Assembly (NCBI GenBank): GCA_030429545.1
Contig: JAUIFF010000001.1
Coordinates: 1,151,599 to 1,215,598 of the forward strand
Origin: Polyangia bacterium
Lineage (GTDB): Bacteria; Myxococcota_A; Polyangia; Nannocystales; Nannocystaceae
Direction of reading: 5' to 3'
Length of the DNA: 64,000 nt
In this document: one piece after another, positions 8,840-14,948 of the stretch
Layout of the letters: the number at the start of each line of letters is the position of its first letter
Numbering within the stretch: the stretch's first letter is position 1
Notes under the pieces: generated by a model
The model's input: only the letters and a program-made list of their open reading frames with translations
The model's database searches: none
What the model was told of the DNA's origin: nothing
Position numbers and translations under genes: made by a program

Positions 8840-8994
8840 GGCTTCAAAGACCCAGCAGATGGTCGGATATTTAGCAGAACGGTTACGTTTGTGGAGTTTC
8901 TTGGCGCGTTTTGTGCCTGCGGGCCAAACGCGGGGTGTGCCCACACACGGGCACCAACTGTGGAGTTTGGCAGCTGTTCTTGGATAATCCGGCC

Positions 8995-9489
8995 ATGCAG
9001 GAGGTTGCCACCCCCTTGGTCGGCGTCGTCATGGGCAGCAAATCCGACTGGCCGACGATGCGCCTTGCCCATGAGGTGCTCGAGGAGTTTGCGGTCGCGC
9101 ATGAGTGCCGGGTCGTGTCCGCCCATCGAACGCCGCAGCTGTTGGTCGAATACGGGACCACCGCGAAGTCGCGCGGGTTGCAGGTCATCATCGCTGGTGC
9201 CGGAGGGGCCGCGCACCTGCCGGGGATGCTCGCGTCCGAAACGACCGTGCCGGTGCTCGGGGTGCCGATAAAAAGCCGCGCCTTGTCGGGGCTCGACTCG
9301 TTGCTTTCGATCGTGCAGATGCCCCGCGGAATTCCCGTGGCGACCCTGGCAATCGGTGAGTCGGGGGCGGTCAATGCCGCCCTGTCGGCGGTTGCTATTT
9401 TGGCCTTGACCCGACCAAAGTTGCATGAACAACTAGAGAACTACCGGCGTCGCCAAACCGAGCGCGTGCTCGCGGAGACCTTGCCATGA
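8995..9489 (+). CDS. purE: 5-(carboxyamino)imidazole ribonucleotide mutase PurE
   Basis: A 164-residue class I PurE that moves the carboxyl group of N5-CAIR to C4, giving CAIR in purine synthesis. Signatures are [13 protein letters not shown], the active-site [22 protein letters not shown] and the PVLGVP motif. Its start at 8995 begins just before the family core. The stop overlaps the purK start (ATGA at 9486-9489), so the two are translationally coupled, as in many bacteria. Confidence 0.96.
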   Translation: MQEVATPLVGVVMGSKSDWPTMRLAHEVLEEFAVAHECRVVSAHRTPQLLVEYGTTAKSRGLQVIIAGAGGAAHLPGMLASETTVPVLGVPIKSRALSGLDSLLSIVQMPRGIPVATLAIGESGAVNAALSAVAILALTRPKLHEQLENYRRRQTERVLAETLP

Positions 9490-10712
9490 GCGGGCATCGT
9501 GTGATCGAACCCGGGGCCACCCTCGGTGTTCTCGGCAGCGGTCAGCTCGGGCGCATGTTTGCGATCGCCGCCCGGCGACTTGGCTATCGCGTACACACCT
9601 ACTCGCCGGGGAGGGACACCCCAACCGGGCATGTCGCAGATCGCGAGATCGCCCGGCCGTATGACGACCTCGACGCTGTTCGCGAGTTTGCCGCGGGTGT
9701 CGACGTGGTGACATTCGAGTTTGAGAATGTGCCCGCTGCAACTGCGGCGGCTGCCGCCGAAAGGGCTCCGGTGCGGCCGGCGGGCAGTGTCCTGCACACC
9801 ACCCAAAACCGCGTGCGCGAGAAGACATTTTTTAGCGAGCACGGGTTTCCGGTGACGCCATTTCGCGCGGTGACCTCGGCCGACGAAGCGACCGCAGCGG
9901 TCGAAGCCATTGGCCCGCGTTGCATGCTCAAGACCGCAGGGTGGGGGTACGACGGCAAGGGCCAGCGCCGCCTGACCCGGGTTGAGGATGCCGGTGCCGC
10001 GTTTGCGGAGTTGGAGGCGGCCAAGGGCACGCGAACCGGCGATAAAAATGTAGATACATTTGAAGCGATCATCGAGGCCTGGGTCGACTACGACGCCGAG
10101 ATTTCTGTGGTCGCTGCACGTGGGCTCGACGGGCAAATCTCGCTGTTCCCGGTGTTTGAAAACCAGCACAAAAACCAGATCCTCGACGTCACCCTGGCAC
10201 CCGCGAGATTTCCCGCCTCGGTGCTGACTCGGGCCCAGGATTTGGCTCGCAGCGTGCTTACAGCGCTCGATGTTGTTGGCGTGATGTGTGTCGAGATGTT
10301 CGTCAAAGATGGTGGCGAACTGCTGATCAACGAGCTCGCCCCGCGGCCCCACAACTCCGGCCACCTCACGGTCGACGCCTGTGTGACCTCGCAGTTTGAG
10401 CAACAGGTCCGTGCTGTTTGTGGCCTGCCGCTCGGCGACCCAAGCCTGCTGCGGCCGGCCGCGATGGCCAACTTGCTCGGGGAGCTGTGGGCCCATGGTG
10501 TGCCGCCGTGGTCCAAAGCTCTGGCCATTGGCGACGTCAAGGTGCACCTGTATGGCAAAGATGTGCCACGCCCGGGACGGAAGATGGGGCACCTGACCGC
10601 GCTTGCCGAAACTCCCGACTTGGCGGCCGAGCATGTTCGCGTCGCTCGCAGCGTGTTGACCCGCGAGGAGCTGCGGACACCAGTTGCGGACAAGTCCGAC
10701 AGCGCCAACTAA
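9486..10712 (+). CDS. purK: N5-carboxyaminoimidazole ribonucleotide synthase PurK
   Basis: A 408-residue ATP-grasp enzyme that makes N5-CAIR from AIR, bicarbonate and ATP, the substrate for PurE. Family motifs are [11 protein letters not shown] (N-terminal), [11 protein letters not shown], the ATP-grasp centre [14 protein letters not shown] and the C-terminal [14 protein letters not shown]. The last ~30 codons lie in the first unit of a tandem duplication that continues past the stop codon, so the 3' end exists in two more, non-coding, copies. A palindrome copy (TGTAGATACA, 10049) lies in the middle, encoding VDT with the codons GTA GAT ACA, which look unlike the rest of the gene. Confidence 0.96.
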   Translation: MSGHRVIEPGATLGVLGSGQLGRMFAIAARRLGYRVHTYSPGRDTPTGHVADREIARPYDDLDAVREFAAGVDVVTFEFENVPAATAAAAAERAPVRPAGSVLHTTQNRVREKTFFSEHGFPVTPFRAVTSADEATAAVEAIGPRCMLKTAGWGYDGKGQRRLTRVEDAGAAFAELEAAKGTRTGDKNVDTFEAIIEAWVDYDAEISVVAARGLDGQISLFPVFENQHKNQILDVTLAPARFPASVLTRAQDLARSVLTALDVVGVMCVEMFVKDGGELLINELAPRPHNSGHLTVDACVTSQFEQQVRAVCGLPLGDPSLLRPAAMANLLGELWAHGVPPWSKALAIGDVKVHLYGKDVPRPGRKMGHLTALAETPDLAAEHVRVARSVLTREELRTPVADKSDSAN

Positions 10713-10918
10713 CGGCTACCGGGTAAGCGACGCATCGTTTTGAGTACTTGGCGGCCGAGCATGTTCGCGTCGCTCGCAGTGTTGACCCGCGAGGAGCTGC
10801 GGACACCAGTTGCGGACAAGTCCGACTAAACGGCTACCGGGTAAGCGACGCATCGTTTTGAGTACTTGGCGGCCGAGCATGTTCGCGTCGCTCGCAGCGT
10901 GTTGACCCGCGAGGAGCC
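10620..10918 (+). repeat. Tandem duplication of the purK 3' end
   Basis: Unit 1 (10620-10747) starts inside purK and contains the stop codon and about 35 bases of downstream DNA. Unit 2 (10748-10865) repeats it almost exactly but lacks 2 bases in GCAG(CG)TGTTGACC and 8 bases around the stop codon. Unit 3 (10866 to about 10918) is a partial copy that stops at GCGAGGAG. The near identity suggests a recent event. Units 2 and 3 are untranslated remnants. Confidence 0.92.
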
Positions 10919-11136
10919 AACGAAAGGTCGGGGGCGCCGAGGTTCTCGAAAATAGCGACTTGACCTGCCACGTAGGCATCGCGTGCGAGAAGGTGTCTTG
11001 GCGACGGCTTGGTTGGCGTGCCCGGATGTGCCCAACCCGAGGGGCATCGACGCCACAAAGAGATTGGCATACCGCCAACTGGCGATCAGTTGGGCCACAA
11101 CGGTGGCTTGGGTCGCAAACGAAGTGTAGATACAAC
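10919..11136 (-). pseudogene. Possible decayed gene remnant
   Basis: After the purK repeats, the minus strand encodes protein-like fragments in two frames: TVVAQLIASWRYANLFVASM (about 11040-11104), and in another frame LLARDAYVAGQVAIFENLGA (about 10930-10990). This would fit a frameshifted remnant of a gene truncated by the event that created the repeats. I do not recognise the family, and the stretch may simply be non-coding. An exact palindrome copy (TGTAGATACA) lies at 11125. Confidence 0.25.
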
Positions 11137-11541
11137 TTAGCGGCTGAGGCGTTTTCGCAGGCGAGCAAAAGCCCGGTCGACCCGGGTTCGCGCGCGCTGG
11201 CGAATCTCTGCGGCGACCGACTTGGCAGCGAGGCCAGGCGCGGTCGTCAACGTTTGCGAAATGGCGCGAGCCAGCGAAAGTGAGAGTTCAAGTGGCGAGC
11301 CGGCCTTGGCCTCAACGGCCACACTCTCGCCGCGGACAACATCTTCGACGGCGCCGCGGGCAACAGTTTTGGTCCCATCCGACCGGATCTCAATCACCAT
11401 GCGCGCGACCACTGGCAGCGGGTCGTCGCGGTCGATCGGCGTAGCTTCGGCTTCAACGATTTCAGATGCGACGGTTTGCGTGTCGTCGTGCGTGTGCGGA
11501 TCGACCTGGTTTTGTTGTGGCGTACTCAACGGGCCGAGCAT
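11137..11541 (-). CDS. Uncharacterised small charged protein
   Basis: A 134-residue protein with no signal peptide or membrane helix. It starts MLGPLSTPQQNQ, then has an acidic middle (DRDDPLPVVARMVIEIRSDG) and ends in a strongly basic helix (EIRQRARTRVDRAFARLRKRL). The regular strand-then-helix pattern suggests a genuine folded protein. The basic end could contact nucleic acid, but that is a guess. The ATG at 11541 is chosen over an upstream in-frame start at 11595 because it leaves 62 bases for the divergent promoter of the LPMO-like gene. Confidence 0.55.
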   Translation of the reverse strand: MLGPLSTPQQNQVDPHTHDDTQTVASEIVEAEATPIDRDDPLPVVARMVIEIRSDGTKTVARGAVEDVVRGESVAVEAKAGSPLELSLSLARAISQTLTTAPGLAAKSVAAEIRQRARTRVDRAFARLRKRLSR

Positions 11542-11603
11542 AGCAGTCTCGCATTTGCGGGCCAGTAGCGAAGCCCTCCGCGGGCACTGATACACTGCCG
11601 GCG

Positions 11604-12476
11604 ATGCGTTCTCGATTGCTTCCGCTGTTGGCCTGCGTACTTACTCCGTTGCTGATGCCGCAAACTGCGGGGGCGCACATTCGGTTGCTCGACCCGCTGG
11701 CGCGGCATGAACAACAAAAAACCGCGCCGTGTGGGGTGGCCGACGACATGCGTGGGGACAACATCTACACGTTTGAGGCTGGCGAGACGATCACGATTCG
11801 CTGGGAAGAGTTTGTGCCACACCCGGGCCACTACCGCATCAGCTTTGACGCCGACGGGTTTGACGACTTTGTCGACCCGGCTGCCTACGACGACTTTTAC
11901 ACCAACGAAGCGGTGTTGCTCGACAACATCCCCGACATGGAGGGGACAATGATGTATGAGCAAGAGATCACGCTGCCCGATGTCGAGTGTGACAACTGCA
12001 CGTTGCAAGTGGTCCAGATGATGACCGACAAGCCCCCCTACGGCGACGGCAACGACCTCTATTACCAGTGCATCGACATCGTCCTGACCGCGGGGGCCAC
12101 GACCGATACCGAGGATCCCACAACGACCTCCGATACCGATACAGACTCGGACACGGATGGACCGACCACAGGTTCCGACAGCGATACCGACTCGGACACG
12201 ACCACAACCGAGGGGCCGACTGGCACCGAAGGCGAAACCGTGGTCACCACCGAGGATGGCACGACCGACGAGACGACGGACGCGGGGACGATGTCTGGTG
12301 GGACAGGTGATGACACAACCGGCAGCGAGCCCACCGGTGTGGCGACCGACTCAGACACGGGAGACAGCGCCGGCGGTGAGGATGAAGGTTGTAGTTGCAA
12401 GGTTTCCGGCACGGGACCGGCTGGCATCAGTTTGTTGTTCGCCAGCGGCCTGTTGCTGCTGCGCCGCCGTCGTTGA
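11604..12476 (+). CDS. SCE4755-family LPMO-like protein with MYXO-CTERM tail
   Basis: A 290-residue surface protein. A 24-residue signal peptide ends in TAGA, so the mature protein would begin with His25 (HIRLLDPLARH), the N-terminal histidine needed for the copper histidine brace of lytic polysaccharide monooxygenases. A second candidate ligand is in FVPHPGHYRISFD. Cysteine pairs (APCG; CDNC) could form disulfides. The catalytic-like domain ends near residue 155. A 100-residue Thr/Asp/Ser linker follows, then a MYXO-CTERM signal: CSCK, a hydrophobic helix (ISLLFASGLLLL) and RRRR. Such tails direct surface anchoring or sorting in myxobacteria. The family is named after a Sorangium cellulosum locus. 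Copper oxidase activity is inferred, not proven. A palindrome copy (12390) encodes the CSC of the tail. Confidence 0.8.
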   Translation: MRSRLLPLLACVLTPLLMPQTAGAHIRLLDPLARHEQQKTAPCGVADDMRGDNIYTFEAGETITIRWEEFVPHPGHYRISFDADGFDDFVDPAAYDDFYTNEAVLLDNIPDMEGTMMYEQEITLPDVECDNCTLQVVQMMTDKPPYGDGNDLYYQCIDIVLTAGATTDTEDPTTTSDTDTDSDTDGPTTGSDSDTDSDTTTTEGPTGTEGETVVTTEDGTTDETTDAGTMSGGTGDDTTGSEPTGVATDSDTGDSAGGEDEGCSCKVSGTGPAGISLLFASGLLLLRRRR

Positions 12477-12480
12477 TGCC

Positions 12481-12502
12481 AGGGGTCCGTCGGTGGACCC
12501 CT
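12481..12502. terminator. Stable hairpin between convergent genes
   Basis: AGGGGTCC, a six-base loop (GTCGGT), then GGACCCCT form a perfect 8-bp stem directly after the LPMO-like gene. No T-run follows, so it is at best a weak terminator or an RNA 3'-end stabiliser. It partly overlaps the downstream copy of the 66-bp tandem repeat. Confidence 0.45.
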
Positions 12503-12626
12503 GTCAGACCTTCGTTAGGGCATCACAGCCACACAACTGTTGTTGAAGCAGGCTGCGCCGGGACCCCTGCCAGACCTTCGCTAGGGCATCACAGCCACAC
12601 AACTGTTGTTGAAGCAGGCTTCGCCG
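12495..12626. repeat. 66-bp tandem duplication at the 3' end of the Cys-rich gene
   Basis: Bases 12495-12560 and 12561-12626 are two head-to-tail copies beginning GGACCCCTG and ending around GCGCCGG/TCGCCGG. They differ at only a few positions. The second copy holds the last codons and stop (TAG) of the minus-strand Cys-rich gene. The first is the same sequence displaced downstream, with a TAA in place of the TAG. It is the second gene-3'-end duplication in this window. Confidence 0.9.
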
Positions 12627-14596
12627 GGGTTGCAGTCGGTGTGTTCGATACAGTTGACACCGGAGGTGCAGACGTTGGCGACGCACAGTTGCCCGGGCTC
12701 GCAGTCGCTGTTGAGCACACACATCTGCGGGGACACACAGCCACCGCCTTGGCAGATTTCACCGGGTCCGCAATCGGTGTCGAACACACACTGCGGATCA
12801 CCGGTACAGACGTTGTTTTCGCAGGTTTGGCCTGGCGCACAGTGTTCATCGATAATGCACTCGCCCGTAAACACGCATGACTCGTTGAGGCAGACAAAGC
12901 CGTCGGGGCAGTCGAAGTTCTCGAGACATTCCGGTGGCGGTGGCTGACAAACGTTGTTGATACAAACTTCGCCGGGTGGGCAGTCGACATCGTTGATGCA
13001 CTCGGGAGCCGGCACACAGACGTTGTCGACACAGACATTGCCCGGTTCACAGTCGTTGTCGTTGACACACTCGGGCGGCGGGGGCTGGCACAGGTTGTCG
13101 ATGCAGACCTCGCCGGGCGGACAATCGGTGTCGTTGACACATTCGGGGGGCGGAGGCTGGCACAGGTTGTCGATGCAGACCTCGCCGGGCGGACAATCGG
13201 TGTCGTTGACACACTCGGGCGGCGGGGGCTGGCACAGGTTGTCGATGCAGACCTCGCCGGGCGGACAATCGGTGTTGTTGACACATTCGGGCGGCGGAGG
13301 CTGGCACAGGTTGTCGATGCAGACCTCGCCGGGCGGACAATCGGTGTCGTTGACACACTCGGGAGGCGGAGGCTGGCACAGGTTGTCGATACAAACCTCG
13401 CCGGGCGCACAGTCGGTGTCGTTGACACATTCGGGGGGCGGAGGCTGGCACAGGTTGTCGATGCAGACCTCGCCGGGCGGACAATCGGTGTCGTTGACAC
13501 ACTCGGGCGGCGGAGGCTGGCACAGGTTGTCGATGCAGACCTGTCCCAGTGGGCAGTCCTCGTCGAGGAAACACTCCTGCGGGGGCACGCAGAGGTTGTC
13601 GATGCACACGAGTCCAAACGGGCAGTCGTCGTCGGTGAAGCACTCGGGTGGCGGGGGCTGGCATTCGTTGGCGATACAAATTTCGCCGGGTGGGCAGTCC
13701 TCGTCGATCACACACTCGGGCGGTGGTGGGACACACAGGTTGTCGACACAAACTTCGCCGGGCGGGCAGTCCGGGTCGGTAAAGCACTCGGGGGGGATCG
13801 GGACGCAGATGAACTCGTCGCACTCAAACCCGTCGGGGCAGTCGGTGTCGAAGATGCACTGGCCGGGGACGCACTCGCCGTCGAGGCAGAATTCGCCAAA
13901 GCTGCACTCAAAATCAAACTCACAGCCGTTTTTGACGCATTGGCCAAACTCGCAGTCGAATCCCTCGGGGCAGTCGAAGTCGTTGATGCACTCGTCGACC
14001 GGTGTGCAAAAACCGTTTTCGCATTCCTCGCCCGGGCCGCATTCGAAGTCGTTTTGGCACTCCTGCTGGGGGATGCAAACGTTGTCGACACAAACATGAC
14101 CAAACGGGCAGTCGAAGTCCTCTTCGCAGAACACCGGTTTTTGGCAGACGTCGTTGACGCACTGCTCCCCAGGCGGACAGTCGAGGTCGTTTTCGCAGGC
14201 GTCGCCCGGGATGCAATTGCCAGTTTCTTTGTCGCAGGTGCTGCCGATCGGGCAGGGCGGGTTGCAGGGGTTGTCGGGGTCGACACACTCGCCAAACGGA
14301 CCTTCGGGGTCGTCGAAGATGCAAACCTGACCTGGAGGACACGCTAAATCGTCGTCGCAGGTGTTGTTCTCGACGCACTCAAAGTTGAGACACTTCTGGT
14401 CGTTGGGACAGTCGCTATCCGTGTTGCACTCGGCTCCACCACTGTCGGTCATGCCGACGCAATAACCCTCCTCGGAGCAGTAGCTGCCCGATGGGCAGTC
14501 GCCGTCGTTGTTGCACGGCGAGGCCGGGGTGCGCCCACACGCGAGGGCGAGCCCGAGGCTGAGGCCAGCGAGCCAGAGAGTTTTTGGAGTCGTCAT
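12581..14596 (-). CDS. Cysteine-rich tandem-repeat lipoprotein
   Basis: A 671-residue secreted lipoprotein. The signal peptide (MTTPKTLWLAGLSLGLALAC) ends in a lipobox Cys20. The rest is about 25 copies of a roughly 24-residue cysteine module with the pattern C-x4-DC-x2-G-x2-C-x4-C, exemplified by ECVNDTDCPPGEVC. This resembles Dickkopf-N/EB-type disulfide modules common in myxobacterial surface proteins. Each unit should be a small disulfide-locked loop, making a long, stiff extracellular rod. Six or more central units (about 13060-13560) are nearly identical at DNA level and joined by QPPPPE linkers, while the outer units have diverged, so the centre expanded recently. The frame is open to 14623, but the ATG at 14596 starts the signal peptide. 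Confidence 0.85.
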   Translation of the reverse strand: MTTPKTLWLAGLSLGLALACGRTPASPCNNDGDCPSGSYCSEEGYCVGMTDSGGAECNTDSDCPNDQKCLNFECVENNTCDDDLACPPGQVCIFDDPEGPFGECVDPDNPCNPPCPIGSTCDKETGNCIPGDACENDLDCPPGEQCVNDVCQKPVFCEEDFDCPFGHVCVDNVCIPQQECQNDFECGPGEECENGFCTPVDECINDFDCPEGFDCEFGQCVKNGCEFDFECSFGEFCLDGECVPGQCIFDTDCPDGFECDEFICVPIPPECFTDPDCPPGEVCVDNLCVPPPPECVIDEDCPPGEICIANECQPPPPECFTDDDCPFGLVCIDNLCVPPQECFLDEDCPLGQVCIDNLCQPPPPECVNDTDCPPGEVCIDNLCQPPPPECVNDTDCAPGEVCIDNLCQPPPPECVNDTDCPPGEVCIDNLCQPPPPECVNNTDCPPGEVCIDNLCQPPPPECVNDTDCPPGEVCIDNLCQPPPPECVNDTDCPPGEVCIDNLCQPPPPECVNDNDCEPGNVCVDNVCVPAPECINDVDCPPGEVCINNVCQPPPPECLENFDCPDGFVCLNESCVFTGECIIDEHCAPGQTCENNVCTGDPQCVFDTDCGPGEICQGGGCVSPQMCVLNSDCEPGQLCVANVCTSGVNCIEHTDCNPGEACFNNSCVAVMP
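13060..13560 (-). repeat. Near-identical coding minisatellite (about 72-75 bp unit)
   Basis: Consecutive units of the Cys-rich gene encode the same peptide, VCIDNLCQPPPPE plus CVNDTDCPPGE, with few silent changes (for example GTGTTGTTG for GTGTCGTTG at about 13271). The high DNA identity compared with flanking units indicates recent slippage or unequal crossing-over, so the copy number may vary between strains. Confidence 0.85.
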
Positions 14597-14948
14597 CAGC
14601 AGGGTAGCGATCCGCGAAGCCATGTCGGTTCAATTCCGTCGCAAGGATCCCGGTAAGGATCGTAATTATGAACAAATGGATAGGTTGCGGGGGAGATCAT
14701 ATCCCCGCCGGAACGATCTCCACAAGCGAGCAACAGGTGGTGGGCAAAATCGGTTGTCTGGCCGAACGTGCAGCTGGACGTTCGTACATTGCACCAGGGT
14801 GTAGAGTTGCATGTACAGGCAATGGTCGCGGCCGGGGTCTGGGGGGTTGCAGATGGGGCGCGTAGACGTACATCTGCTAGGGGTGCCGAGGTTGGGGTAG
14901 CCGTGAGCGGTCCTTTGAGGCGATAATCTCGGGGTACGAACGTCTCGG
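14597..14948. other. Divergent intergenic region with hairpin
   Basis: This is the spacer between two divergent envelope-protein genes. It has a GCGGGG/CCCCGC stem (14687-14692 with 14703-14708) around an A/T-rich loop, and an exact palindrome copy (TGCATGTACA, 14808-14817) in a cluster of related half-sites (CGTACA, TGTAGAG, CGTACA). Promoters for both genes must lie here, but none is recognisable. Confidence 0.45.

Noticed and set aside
13080..13520. Near-matches TGTCGATGCA in the Cys-rich repeats
   Set aside because: They are repeated because of the coding minisatellite and were not counted as copies of the dispersed palindrome.
13060..13560. Regularly repeated DNA that could look like a CRISPR array
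   Set aside because: The units are coding, 72-75 bp long with no unique spacers, and in frame with a cysteine-rich protein.
12954..14099. Long plus-strand open frame opposite the Cys-rich gene
   Set aside because: It is an antisense shadow created by the repeat (repeated SMQTSPGGQS, no signal or fold), while the minus-strand frame has a lipoprotein signal and regular cysteine modules.
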